DNA from: Roseovarius sp.
Lineage (GTDB): Bacteria > Pseudomonadota > Alphaproteobacteria > Rhodobacterales > Rhodobacteraceae
Length of the DNA: 64,000 nt
Direction of reading: 5' to 3'
Assembly: GCA_021775255.1 (NCBI GenBank)
Contig: JAJFIA010000001.1
Location: 248,001-312,000 of the forward strand
Every line of letters starts with the position of its first letter. Position 1 is the stretch's first letter. The translations under genes and the position numbers were made by a program. This document shows, piece after piece, positions 29,785 through 37,783 of this stretch. Under the pieces are notes generated by a model. The model was not told the DNA's origin. It was given only the letters and a program-made list of their open reading frames with translations, and did no database searches.

Positions 29785-30225
29785 ATGTTTGCAGCATTCC
29801 TCAACAAACTCACCGGGCCCGCGCCCGAGCCGCTGAATGATACCGATGCAAGGCTGGCACTGACCGCGCTTCTGGTCCGGCTGGCCCGGACCGACGGCGA
29901 TTATGCCATATCCGAGATCGAGCGGATTGATCGCATCAGTGCCGCTCGCTATGGCCTGAGCACCGATCAGGCTGCTGCGTTGCGTGCCGAGGCGGAAGCG
30001 CTCGAATCCGAGGCCCCTGATACGGTGCGTTTTACCAACGCCATAAAGAATGCCGTGCCTTATGTTGACCGCGTCAGCGTGATCGAAGCCCTTTGGCAGG
30101 TGGCGCTGTCGGATGGGCAGCGTGATCAGAATGAAGACAGGCTCTTGCGCATGGTCAGCAAATTTCTCGGCATCAATGATCGTGACAGCGCATTGGCGCG
30201 GCAACGCATGGCCAGGAACAGATGA
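29785..30225 (+). CDS. TerB-family (tellurite-resistance-type) protein
   Basis: 146-residue helical protein. The repeats LTALLVRLARTDGDYAISEIERID and SVIEALWQVALSDGQRDQNEDRLLR, each with an acidic D-G-x-Y/R metal-binding-like turn, are the TerB signature. The function of stand-alone TerB proteins is unclear. ATG 29785 was chosen over an earlier TTG. The stop overlaps the PhnD-like gene by four bases, so the two are translated together. Confidence 0.78.
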   Translation: MFAAFLNKLTGPAPEPLNDTDARLALTALLVRLARTDGDYAISEIERIDRISAARYGLSTDQAAALRAEAEALESEAPDTVRFTNAIKNAVPYVDRVSVIEALWQVALSDGQRDQNEDRLLRMVSKFLGINDRDSALARQRMARNR

Positions 30226-30962
30226 TTGCCAGCCTGCCGATGTATGACCGCGATGAGACAGCCCAGGCCAATGACCGGTTCTGGCAGGGCATCCGCACCA
30301 AATTGGGCTATGGCCCAAAGGCGCTGACCCGCGATTGCGATGCAGCATCTGATTGGCTCAACCCTGATCTGCTGCTGTCGCAAACCTGCGGCTATCCCTA
30401 TCGCGCGGGGCTGCATGGCAAGGTCAGTCTTGTCGGCACGCCGGATTATGGCCTGCCCGATTGCCCGCCGGGATATTATTACAGCGTCATGGTCGTCCGC
30501 GCCGATGACCCGCGCAATGACCTGCCTGCGTTTGCCGATGCGCCCATGGCCTATAACTCGGCCTCATCCCAAAGCGGCTGGGCGGCACCGCAGAACCACG
30601 CAGCCGGAATGGGCTTTTGCTTTAGCAATACCGTGGCCACAGGTGGCCATCACGCATCGGCCCGGGCGGTTGCCGAAGGCCGCGCCGATATTGCCGCGAT
30701 TGACGGGCTGACATGGGAATTGCTGGCGCGCTATGATGATTTTGCCAAAGGTCTCAGGATCGTGGACCGCACAAATCCCACGCCGACACTGCCCTATATA
30801 ACCGCCCTTCGCCGGGATGCGGATGCGATTTATACCGCCATTTCCCGCGCGATCGAGGGCCTCAGCCCGCAAGACCGCGATGTCTTGCATCTCAAAGGGT
30901 TGGTGGCCATTCCCGCCGGGGATTACCTGTCGGTGCCCAACCCCGCTGCGCCTGCGGCATAA
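30222..30962 (+). CDS. PhnD-like phosphate/phosphonate-type substrate-binding protein without signal peptide
   Basis: 246 residues. The periplasmic-binding fold of the PhnD family is seen in LLLSQTCGYPYRAGLHGKVSLVGTP, APMAYNSASSQSGWAAPQNH, TGGHHASARAVAEGRADIAAIDGLTW and the later TPTLPYITALR. Unlike transporter-bound PhnD there is no export signal: the protein begins MIASLPMYDRDETAQAN. It therefore probably works in the cytosol as a ligand sensor or binder. No phn transporter genes adjoin; it is coupled to TerB upstream. Confidence 0.75.
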   Translation: MIASLPMYDRDETAQANDRFWQGIRTKLGYGPKALTRDCDAASDWLNPDLLLSQTCGYPYRAGLHGKVSLVGTPDYGLPDCPPGYYYSVMVVRADDPRNDLPAFADAPMAYNSASSQSGWAAPQNHAAGMGFCFSNTVATGGHHASARAVAEGRADIAAIDGLTWELLARYDDFAKGLRIVDRTNPTPTLPYITALRRDADAIYTAISRAIEGLSPQDRDVLHLKGLVAIPAGDYLSVPNPAAPAA

Positions 30963-31082
30963 GAAAACTTTGCCTGTGATCTCACAACCACTGATTTGCC
31001 CCCACCAAGCGCCATTTTGCCCTAACCCCGCGTCAAAACGGGCGAATTTCTTGGGCTACGTTCGTTTTGCAAGTTGCATTAT

Positions 31083-31095
31083 CCGAAAAATTCGG
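31083..31095. promoter_or_regulatory. CCGAA-N3-TTCGG palindrome upstream of the ABC transporter
   Basis: A 13-base inverted repeat, CCGAA-AAA-TTCGG, 47 bases before the most likely start of the ATPase gene. A possible operator; no regulator gene is adjacent. Confidence 0.35.
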
Positions 31096-31141
31096 CCCTA
31101 GTATCAGACTGGTACTAATTGCAACAACCCCGGACGCTGCC

Positions 31142-31918
31142 TTGCCTGACGAAACACCTGTCATTGAAATTCGCAACCTGCACAAGGCTTTTGGTGCGCT
31201 TGAGGTGATCAAGGGTGTTGATATCAAGGCGCGCAAGGGCGATGTCATCTCGCTTATCGGCTCATCCGGTTCGGGCAAATCCACCATTCTGCGCTGTGCC
31301 AACCTGCTGGAAAACAGCCAGCAGGGCGATATTCTGTTCAAGGGCGAGGCGGTGACGTGGAAGAGCACAGGCCATAATCGCCATCCTGCGGACCCGAAAC
31401 AGATTTTGCGCATACGAACCAATTTTTGCATGGTATTCCAGCAGTTTAACCTGTGGGCGCATATGACGATCCTGCAAAATGTGATGGAAGCGCCGGTAAC
31501 CGTTCTGGGACGGGACCGGGCCGAGGCCGAAGCCTCCGCGCGGCATTATCTTGACAAGGTTGGCATTGGCGACAAGGCTGATGTCTGGCCGGCGCAATTA
31601 TCCGGTGGGCAACAACAGCGCGCGGCGATTGCGCGGGCGCTGGCGATGGAGCCCGAAGCGCTTTTGTTTGACGAACCCACCAGCGCGCTTGACCCCGAGC
31701 TGGAACAGGAAGTTGTCAAGGTGATCAAGGATCTGGCAGCGGAAGGCCGCACCATGATGCTGGTGACCCATGACATGAAACTGGCCGCAGATGTATCGGA
31801 TCACGTCGTGTTCCTGCATCTGGGCCAAATCGAGGAAGAGGGTGCGCCGAAAGACCTGTTTGGCGCACCAAAATCCGAACGGCTGCGGCAATTCCTCAGC
31901 TCAACAATGGCCGTTTGA
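31142..31918 (+). CDS. Polar amino-acid ABC transporter, ATP-binding protein
   Basis: ATPase of the GlnQ/HisP family. Walker A GSSGSGKST, Q-loop FQQFNLWAHMT, signature LSGGQQQR and Walker B LLFDEPTSALD are intact. No ATG precedes the conserved VIEIRNLHKAF; TTG 31142 (reading PDETPVIEI) is the most plausible start, although TTG 31067 is also open, so the start is uncertain. It leads a four-gene set: ATPase, periplasmic binding protein and two permeases. Confidence 0.9.
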   Translation: MPDETPVIEIRNLHKAFGALEVIKGVDIKARKGDVISLIGSSGSGKSTILRCANLLENSQQGDILFKGEAVTWKSTGHNRHPADPKQILRIRTNFCMVFQQFNLWAHMTILQNVMEAPVTVLGRDRAEAEASARHYLDKVGIGDKADVWPAQLSGGQQQRAAIARALAMEPEALLFDEPTSALDPELEQEVVKVIKDLAAEGRTMMLVTHDMKLAADVSDHVVFLHLGQIEEEGAPKDLFGAPKSERLRQFLSSTMAV

Positions 31919-31944
31919 TAAATTAACCAAAGGGAGAGACCAAG

Positions 31945-32661
31945 ATGAACAAACTTATGATCACAGCCGCAGCTCTGGCGATGTGTGCCAGCATGGCATC
32001 AGCTGAAACCATCCGCATGGGCACCGAGGGCGCCTACCCTCCGTGGAATTTCATCAATGATGATGGCGAAGTGGACGGCTTTGAGCGCGCGTTGGGCGAT
32101 GAGCTGTGCAAGCGTGCCGAACTGACCTGTGAATGGGTTACCAATGACTGGGATAGCATCATCCCCAACCTTGTATCGGGCAATTATGATACCATCATCG
32201 CGGGCATGTCCGTGACGGCTGAACGCGACGAAGTGATTGATTTTACAGATCAGTATACCCTGCCTGATCCCTCCGGCTATCTGGCGCTTTCAAAGGATGC
32301 CGATATCAAGGGCGGTGTTCTGGCCGCACAGACCGGCACCATTCAGGCGGCCTGGGTTGCTGAGCAGGGCATCACCCTGGTTGAGTTTGCAACCCCCGAA
32401 GAAACCGTCGCCGCCGTGCGCAATGGCGAGGCCGATGCGGTTCTGGCCGATGCCACCTATCTTGGCCCGATTGCGGCCGAGGATGATGCCCTGGTGATGT
32501 TGGAGCAGGAGGTCATGATCGGTGGCGGCGTTGGCATGGGCATTCGCGAAAGCGATACCGAGCTCAAGGAAAAATTCAACAAGGCGATCCAGTCGATGAA
32601 AGCCGACGGATCCCTCAACAAGCTGATTGTTGAATGGGAAATCGGCGAAACCTTCCCATAA
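31945..32661 (+). CDS. Polar amino-acid ABC transporter, periplasmic binding protein
   Basis: 238 residues with a Sec signal peptide (MNKLMITAAALAMCASMASA, cleavage before ETIRMG) and the SBP_bac_3 fold: EGAYPPWNFINDDGEVDGFE, WDSIIPNLVSGNYDTIIAGMS, ERDEVIDFTDQY. These motifs place it with the lysine/arginine/ornithine or opine-type binders, but the ligand cannot be set. Its position before gamma-glutamylation genes at 35.7 kb makes a basic amino acid or amine worth considering. GGGAGAG precedes the ATG. Confidence 0.9.
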   Translation: MNKLMITAAALAMCASMASAETIRMGTEGAYPPWNFINDDGEVDGFERALGDELCKRAELTCEWVTNDWDSIIPNLVSGNYDTIIAGMSVTAERDEVIDFTDQYTLPDPSGYLALSKDADIKGGVLAAQTGTIQAAWVAEQGITLVEFATPEETVAAVRNGEADAVLADATYLGPIAAEDDALVMLEQEVMIGGGVGMGIRESDTELKEKFNKAIQSMKADGSLNKLIVEWEIGETFP

Positions 32662-32671
32662 ACAAAAGGTC

Positions 32672-32697
32672 GGGCGGGGGCTTTCAAACCCCCGCCC
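32672..32697 (+). terminator. Strong hairpin after the binding-protein gene
   Basis: GGGCGGGGG (32672-32680) pairs with CCCCCGCCC (32689-32697). It lies inside the transporter operon, directly after the binding-protein gene. There it would stabilise that mRNA and reduce read-through to the permeases, a common way to make more binding protein. Confidence 0.65.
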
Positions 32698-32707
32698 CTA
32701 TCCTGAA

Positions 32708-32812
32708 TCGTTTCACATTCAATTTGACCATGAATGGAATGGGAACGCCCAAATCAATGTTGGATTGCGAGCGTTTCGCCTCGCTTTTGACTTAAAAGCA
32801 AGGCGAAACGTT
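32708..32812. repeat. Dispersed GCGTTTCGCC palindromes, copies 4 and 5
   Basis: A degenerate copy at 32708-32748 is followed by a clear one whose arms GCGTTTCGCCT (32771-32781) and AGGCGAAACG (32801-32810) surround an inner CTTTT/AAAAG stem. It ends six bases before the permease ATG, so it occupies the 5' leader of that gene. Confidence 0.6.
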
Positions 32813-32817
32813 TTACG

Positions 32818-33702
32818 ATGTTTGAATTTTGCTCAAATCCTGATGCCCTGTCCGGCCTGACCTGGCTCTCGTGCTATCTGACCACCACCAAGCACACCGC
32901 GCTTTATGTCTCGTTCGGAACGGTGCTTTTGCTGCTGGCGATCACCGCGCCGGTTTCCCTGCTGTTCGGCTTTTTCGGGGCCGCCGCAGCGCGGGCGCGT
33001 TTCCTGCCTTTACGGTGGTTCGGCAAGGCCTATATCGCGCTGGTGCGTGGTATCCCGGATATTGCGCTGTTCTTGTTCTTTGTCATCGCGCTTGATCAGG
33101 CAGTTGAATGGACCCGGCACAAAATTCTCTGCCCGGGGTGGACCGAGCCGATCAGGCAGGGCAATGATTTCGTGGTCTGTGCCGCGGCCAAGATGCCACT
33201 CGGCACGGCACCGCAATGGGTGCATGAAGCTTACGGCTTTTCACTTGCGGTTTTCACCTTTGCCATCGTTTTTGGCGCCTTTGCCGCCAATGTGATGTTT
33301 GGCGCGATGCGCGCCGTGCCGCGCGCGCAGATTGAAACCGCCGAGGCCTACGGCATGAGCCACCGACAGGCGTTCTGGCGCGTCATGGTGCCGCAGATGT
33401 GGGTCTATGCCCTGCCCGGCCTGAGCAATCTGTGGATGATCCTGATCAAGGCCACGCCGCTGTTGTTTTTGCTCGGGGTTGAAGACATTGTCTATTGGGC
33501 GCGCGAGCTGGGCGGCACCAAAACATCGAGATTCACCAGCTATCCACATGGCGACTGGCGGATGTGGTATTTCCTCGGGCTTTTGGTGTTTTACCTGATG
33601 TTCACGCGGGTATCAGAGATATTCCTTGAACGCCTGATGCGGCGGCTTTCCCACGGGCAGGCCACAACGGGCGGTGAATCACAACGAAAGGCAGCAGCCT
33701 GA
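32818..33702 (+). CDS. Polar amino-acid ABC transporter permease (HisQ-type)
   Basis: 294-residue inner-membrane protein with about five to six transmembrane helices. The binding-protein-dependent permease loop appears as VFGAFAANVMFGAMRAVPRAQIETAEAYGMSHRQAFWRVMVPQ (EAA motif region; quoted in part as ETAEAYGMS). An unusually long periplasmic insert after the LVRGIPDIALF helix contains two cysteines (KILCPGW and VVCAAAK). The stop overlaps the next permease start by one base (TGATG). Confidence 0.87.
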   Translation: MFEFCSNPDALSGLTWLSCYLTTTKHTALYVSFGTVLLLLAITAPVSLLFGFFGAAAARARFLPLRWFGKAYIALVRGIPDIALFLFFVIALDQAVEWTRHKILCPGWTEPIRQGNDFVVCAAAKMPLGTAPQWVHEAYGFSLAVFTFAIVFGAFAANVMFGAMRAVPRAQIETAEAYGMSHRQAFWRVMVPQMWVYALPGLSNLWMILIKATPLLFLLGVEDIVYWARELGGTKTSRFTSYPHGDWRMWYFLGLLVFYLMFTRVSEIFLERLMRRLSHGQATTGGESQRKAAA

Positions 33703-34508
33703 TGTCGTGCTGGGAAACCATCCAGGCGTATGGACTGCGTTCACTGGGAATTGGCGAGCGCCTTTTGCCCCGGGAAGATTACAACCTGTGCCAGCAATTC
33801 ACCCTGATCGGCTCGGGTCTGATCTGGAATATCTATTTCGGGGTGCTGGCGCTGGCCGCCGGATTTTTCTTTGCCAATGCACTGGCGCTGGCCAAAAGCA
33901 CACGCAGCCCATGGCTGCGCAAACCGGCGGAATGGTTCATCTTCGTGTTCCGCGGCTCGCCGCTCTTCGTGCAGTTTTTCTTTGGCTATTTCCTGTTTTT
34001 GAGCCTCAAGGGCGTTTATCCGATATTCTCGCCCTTCACCGCCGCATGGCTGGGGGCGCTGATCGTTTTATTCCTCAACACCTCGGCCTATACCGCCGAG
34101 ATCTTCTATGGTGCGCTGCGCTCGATCCCCAAGGGCGATGTCGAGGCGGCGGATGCTTATGGCTTCTCGGGCTATCCAAGATTCCGGCGTATTGTCTGGC
34201 CCACCATGCTGCGGCTGGCATGGCCCGCCTATACAAACGAGGCGATCTTTCTGTTTCACGCCACAACGCTGGTGTTTTTCTCAGGCTTTCCCGCCTGGCA
34301 GCAACGCGGTGACGCGCTTTATTATGCCAACTTCTTTGCCGATAAAACCTTCAACCCGTTTGTGCCCTACCCAATTCTGGCGGGGTATTTCATCACCCTG
34401 ACGCTGATCATTGTCAGCATCTTCGGCCTGTTCAATCGCTATCTCAATCGCCACCTGCCGCAGGAGGCGCGGCGCAAGTTGAAAATCCGGATGAATGTGA
34501 TCCGCTGA
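33702..34508 (+). CDS. Polar amino-acid ABC transporter permease (HisM-type)
   Basis: 268 residues, partner permease of the preceding gene. It shows the hydrophobic helices typical of the family (IVLFLNTSAYTAEIFYGAL), the segment FVFRGSPLFVQFFFGYF and the EAA loop around DVEAADAYGFSGYPRFRRI. It probably forms a heterodimeric channel with the HisQ-type subunit. The downstream oxidase gene begins 11 bases later and is likely co-transcribed. Confidence 0.87.
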   Translation: MSCWETIQAYGLRSLGIGERLLPREDYNLCQQFTLIGSGLIWNIYFGVLALAAGFFFANALALAKSTRSPWLRKPAEWFIFVFRGSPLFVQFFFGYFLFLSLKGVYPIFSPFTAAWLGALIVLFLNTSAYTAEIFYGALRSIPKGDVEAADAYGFSGYPRFRRIVWPTMLRLAWPAYTNEAIFLFHATTLVFFSGFPAWQQRGDALYYANFFADKTFNPFVPYPILAGYFITLTLIIVSIFGLFNRYLNRHLPQEARRKLKIRMNVIR

Positions 34509-34519
34509 AGTTTCGGATA

Positions 34520-35590
34520 ATGCCCATGAAAGCCATCATCATCGGAGCGGGCATTGTCGGGGCTTGCATTGCCGATCATCTGACCAGCGCCGGCGCGGAT
34601 GTTTGCGTTCTGGAACGTGGCACAGCCGGTGCGGGGGCGTCGGGCAGCTCCTTTGGCTGGATCAATGCAAGCTTTGCTGAAACCGACGCCTATTTTCACC
34701 TGCGCCAGGCCGCCATCCATGAATTCCGCCACCTTTGCAACCGGCTTGACCTCTCCCATACCGCCCGCTGGCATGGCTGCCTGTGGTGGGAGGATGAGGG
34801 TGTTGCGTTTGAGCGGCAGTTCTCTCAGCTTACCCGCCGGGGCTATGACGCGCGTCTGGTGGATGCCGCCGAATTCGCCCGGCTTGAGCCCGCCGTCGCC
34901 AATCCGCCCGCCCGCGCCATCCTTGGCAAAGCCGAAGGGGCGGCAGAGGGCGATCTGGTGGCACTGGCCCTCTTGCGCCGCGCCACCGGGAACGGCGCCA
35001 CCCTGATTACCGGCTGCAAGGTGCAGTCGCTTTTGCGCAAGGGTGATCATGTCATTGCTGTGCAAACCTCGCTTGGCACGCTCAGGGCCGATCATGTGAT
35101 CTGTGCCACCGGTGCCTGGTCCGAGGGATTTCTCGGGCAAAGCGGCATATCCCTGCCGATGGACAATAAGCCCGGCCTGATCCTCACCACCGCCCCCGCT
35201 GCGCCGGTGATCCGCCACTGCATCATGTCGCCCGATATTCATTTTCGCCAAACCCCCGATGGCCGGTTTGTCTTGGGCGAAATATTCAGCGGCGGATTTG
35301 AAGGGGAGGATGCACTGGCGCTCGCGGACGATCTGATCACCCGCCTGCGCGCCCGCCTGCCCGGCTCGGGTGATATGCGCCCTGAGACCATCAAGCTTGG
35401 CCTGCGCCCGGTCCCTGCCGACGGGTTGCCGGTAATTGGCCCGGTGGCCTCGGTGCCGGGCCTCAGCCTTGCAATCATGCACAGCGGCATTACCCTTGCA
35501 CCGCTTGTTGGCCGGTTGATGGCCGATGAGCTGTTGGGCATGGAACCATCCCCCTTGCTGAAGGATTTCCGCCCTGATCGTCTAATCTGA
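34520..35590 (+). CDS. DAO-family FAD-dependent oxidoreductase
   Basis: 356 residues. The N-terminal Rossmann motif IIIGAGIVGACIADHLTSAGADVCVLERG binds FAD; the GASGSSFGWINASF segment, LRADHVICATGAWS and the C-terminal KLGLRPVPADGLPVIGP fit D-amino-acid dehydrogenase/glycine-oxidase-like enzymes. The amine substrate is unknown. It follows the ABC transporter permeases closely, so it probably oxidises the imported compound. Two ATGs, 34520 and 34526, are possible starts. Confidence 0.85.
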   Translation: MPMKAIIIGAGIVGACIADHLTSAGADVCVLERGTAGAGASGSSFGWINASFAETDAYFHLRQAAIHEFRHLCNRLDLSHTARWHGCLWWEDEGVAFERQFSQLTRRGYDARLVDAAEFARLEPAVANPPARAILGKAEGAAEGDLVALALLRRATGNGATLITGCKVQSLLRKGDHVIAVQTSLGTLRADHVICATGAWSEGFLGQSGISLPMDNKPGLILTTAPAAPVIRHCIMSPDIHFRQTPDGRFVLGEIFSGGFEGEDALALADDLITRLRARLPGSGDMRPETIKLGLRPVPADGLPVIGPVASVPGLSLAIMHSGITLAPLVGRLMADELLGMEPSPLLKDFRPDRLI

Positions 35591-35600
35591 TACCCGAACC

Positions 35601-35632
35601 GTAGGCCGGGCTTAAGCCCGGCCTACCTTTGC
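35601..35632. repeat. REP-like palindrome GTAGGCCGGGCTT, copy 2 (inverted)
   Basis: GTAGGCCGGGCTT followed by AAGCCCGGCCTAC, then CTTTGC; read on the minus strand it starts GCAAAGGTAGGCC like copy 1 at 29566-29597. The two copies are in opposite orientation and enclose about 6 kb. Confidence 0.6.
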
Positions 35633-35644
35633 CTGTTAAAGAAG

Positions 35645-35660
35645 TAATTTGATCAAATTA
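35645..35660. promoter_or_regulatory. Operator palindrome TAATTTGATCAAATTA, site 1
   Basis: A perfect 16-base palindrome just upstream of a TTGGCA (35663) / TATGCT (35687) promoter-like pair and 62 bases before the first GS-like gene. The same 14-base core recurs at 37080-37093. Confidence 0.6.
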
Positions 35661-35662
35661 TA

Positions 35663-35692
35663 TTGGCACCGGCCCTGAATTGCGATTATGCT
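35663..35692 (+). promoter_or_regulatory. Possible sigma-70 promoter of the first GS-like gene
   Basis: TTGGCA (35663-35668) and TATGCT (35687-35692) with 18-base spacing, 30 bases before the ATG at 35722 and next to the operator palindrome. Confidence 0.35.
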
Positions 35693-35721
35693 GGCCAAAA
35701 TCAGCAACGGATAGCACAATT

Positions 35722-37038
35722 ATGGACATCGGACAGCATTCCACATTCCGCGTCGCCGCCTGCGATCTCAACGGCATCATGCGTGGCAAACGCGTGCCCG
35801 GCAGTTTTGCGGCCAAGCTTGATCAGGGGGCGGTTCGCCTGCCACTTTCGGCGCTTAATCTTGATATATTTGGCGATGATATAGAAGACAGCCCATTGGT
35901 GTATGACAGCGGTGATGCCGATGGCATCCTGCGCCCCACGAGCCGCGGCCCGGTGCCTTTGCCCTGGCTGGCCACCGGGCAACCGCTGGTGCCGATGATG
36001 CTGTATCACGATGGCGGCAAGGCCTTTGAGGGGGATCCACGCCATGGGCTGATTTCTGTGCTGGAGCGATACAAATCGCGTGGCTGGCAAGTGGTTGCCG
36101 CGACCGAACTGGAGTTTACCCTGGTCGATGATAGCGGCAAGACACTCAAACCCGTTCGCAATCCGCTCAACGGGCGCAGGCTGGCCTCATCCGAGATCCT
36201 TTCCGTGGCCCAGCTTGATCCGTTTGATCCCTTCCTTTCAGCGCTTTACGAGGGTTGTGAAGCCATGGGAATTGCCGCACAAACCACAACCTGCGAAGGC
36301 GGCATTGGCCAGTTCGAGGTTACCTTGCATCATCAGGAAGCCCTGTGGGCGGCCGATGATACATGGCTGTTCAAGGTGTTGATCAAAGGGCTGGCGCGGC
36401 AATATGGCTTTGCCGCCACCTTCATGGCCAAGCCTTTTGCCGATGATGCCGGCAATGGCATGCATCTGCATTTCTCGGTTCTGGATCAGGCTGGGGACAA
36501 CGTCTTTAACGATGGCACCAATGCGGGCTCTGATATCATGCGCGCCGCGGTTGCGGGCTGCCTTGCGGCCATGCCCGCCTCGACGCTGCTATTTGCACCG
36601 CACGCCAACAGCTACACCCGTCTGGTGCCCGGCGCGCATGCCCCCACCGGGGCCTGCTGGGCCTATGAAAACCGCACCGCCGCCCTTCGCATCCCCGGCG
36701 GGGCCGCCGTGGCGCGGCGCATTGAGCACCGTGTGTCGGGCGGCGATATCAATCCCTATCTGATTTTCACGGCCATCCTGGGTGCCGCCATAACCGGCAT
36801 CGAAGAAGGCATGACCCCGCCTGCTGTTCTGACCGGCAATGCCTATGAACAAGACGTCCCGCAACTGGCCCCCGATTGGGAAACCGCCATTGACTGGTTT
36901 GAACGTGACCCGTTGATTTCCCGGATTTTCCCGGCCATGCTGATCCGCAACCTGGTGATGACCAAACGCCAGGAGCTGCGCCGGATGCAGGATGTTTCTG
37001 CAAATGAGCATTGGAAAACCTATCTGGAAACCGTATGA
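35722..37038 (+). CDS. Glutamine-synthetase-family ligase, PuuA-like (first of two)
   Basis: 438-residue GS-fold enzyme. Catalytic landmarks are AATELEFTL (metal-binding E-x-E), the NGMHLHFSVLD histidine strand, ANSYTRLVPGAHAPT and AALRIPGG with the phosphate-binding Arg. Members without GlnA-type neighbours often gamma-glutamylate amines such as putrescine (PuuA) or ethanolamine-like compounds. The nearby amidotransferase and PuuB-like oxidase support a gamma-glutamyl-amine pathway. ATG 35722 was preferred to an earlier TTG. The gene is preceded by an operator palindrome. Confidence 0.85.
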   Translation: MDIGQHSTFRVAACDLNGIMRGKRVPGSFAAKLDQGAVRLPLSALNLDIFGDDIEDSPLVYDSGDADGILRPTSRGPVPLPWLATGQPLVPMMLYHDGGKAFEGDPRHGLISVLERYKSRGWQVVAATELEFTLVDDSGKTLKPVRNPLNGRRLASSEILSVAQLDPFDPFLSALYEGCEAMGIAAQTTTCEGGIGQFEVTLHHQEALWAADDTWLFKVLIKGLARQYGFAATFMAKPFADDAGNGMHLHFSVLDQAGDNVFNDGTNAGSDIMRAAVAGCLAAMPASTLLFAPHANSYTRLVPGAHAPTGACWAYENRTAALRIPGGAAVARRIEHRVSGGDINPYLIFTAILGAAITGIEEGMTPPAVLTGNAYEQDVPQLAPDWETAIDWFERDPLISRIFPAMLIRNLVMTKRQELRRMQDVSANEHWKTYLETV

Positions 37039-37079
37039 ATTACACCATATTGCCCCGTCTGAACGCTTGCGCTACCATA

Positions 37080-37093
37080 AATTTGATCAAATT
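37080..37093. promoter_or_regulatory. Operator palindrome AATTTGATCAAATT, site 2
   Basis: Fourteen bases identical to the core of site 1 at 35646-35659. It ends 11 bases before the amidotransferase ATG, next to the GAGG ribosome site, so a protein bound here would be expected to block expression. Confidence 0.6.
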
Positions 37094-37104
37094 ATGAGGC
37101 ACTC

Positions 37105-37782
37105 ATGAAAATCGGTATCCTAGTTACCGGCCACACCATACCTGAAGTCCAGCGCGATATCGGCGGGTATGATGCGGTCTTTGCCAGGTTCCTCGACGGT
37201 TACGGCTTCGAGTTTGAAGGCTATTACGTGGTCGATGGGGAATTCCCCGAGGGGCCGGGCGACGCCGATGGCTGGCTCATTACCGGCTCCAAATTCGGGG
37301 CCTATGAAGATCTGCCGTGGATTGCGCCGCTTGAGCAGTTGATCCGCGATATCCACACCGATGGGCGGCCGCTTATTGGGGTCTGCTTTGGCCATCAGAT
37401 CATTGCACAAGCTCTAGGTGGTAAAGTGGAAAAATTCAAAGGGGGCTGGGCTGTTGGCCGCACCACCTATGATATTGAAGGCCAGAAAACCGCCCTGAAT
37501 GCCTGGCATCAGGATCAGGTGGTTGAGATACCTGAGGGGGCCGAAGTCATTGGCACAAGCGATTTTTGCGCCAACGCGGCGCTGCTGTATGATAACCGGA
37601 TTTATACCATACAGCCGCACCCGGAATTTACCGCCGCCATGCTGAAGCAATTACTCGAAACCCGAGGCCCCGGCATTGTCCCTAATGCGTTGCTGACTGA
37701 GGCCGGTGGCCAACTGGATGCGCCGGTGGATAATGCCGATATAGCCGCCCGCATGGCGGCATTTTTCAAGCGGGGTGCCTGA
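37105..37782 (+). CDS. Class I glutamine amidotransferase domain protein
   Basis: 225 residues forming a single GATase-1 domain. The catalytic triad is visible as Cys94 in GVCFGHQIIAQALGG with His172 and Glu174 in IQPHPEF. Stand-alone proteins like this can hydrolyse gamma-glutamyl amides; in the Puu pathway PuuD removes the gamma-glutamyl group at the end, although PuuD is from a separate peptidase family branch. Placed between two GS-like ligases, it is a likely hydrolase of the pathway or supplier of ammonia. One base separates it from the next gene. Confidence 0.85.
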   Translation: MKIGILVTGHTIPEVQRDIGGYDAVFARFLDGYGFEFEGYYVVDGEFPEGPGDADGWLITGSKFGAYEDLPWIAPLEQLIRDIHTDGRPLIGVCFGHQIIAQALGGKVEKFKGGWAVGRTTYDIEGQKTALNAWHQDQVVEIPEGAEVIGTSDFCANAALLYDNRIYTIQPHPEFTAAMLKQLLETRGPGIVPNALLTEAGGQLDAPVDNADIAARMAAFFKRGA

Positions 37783-37783
37783 A

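Noticed and set aside
35663-35685. Sigma-54 promoter (TTGGCAC ... TTGC) before the first GS-like gene
   Set aside because: The distance between the GG and GC elements is 15 bases, not the 10 required for sigma-54. A sigma-70 reading fits better.
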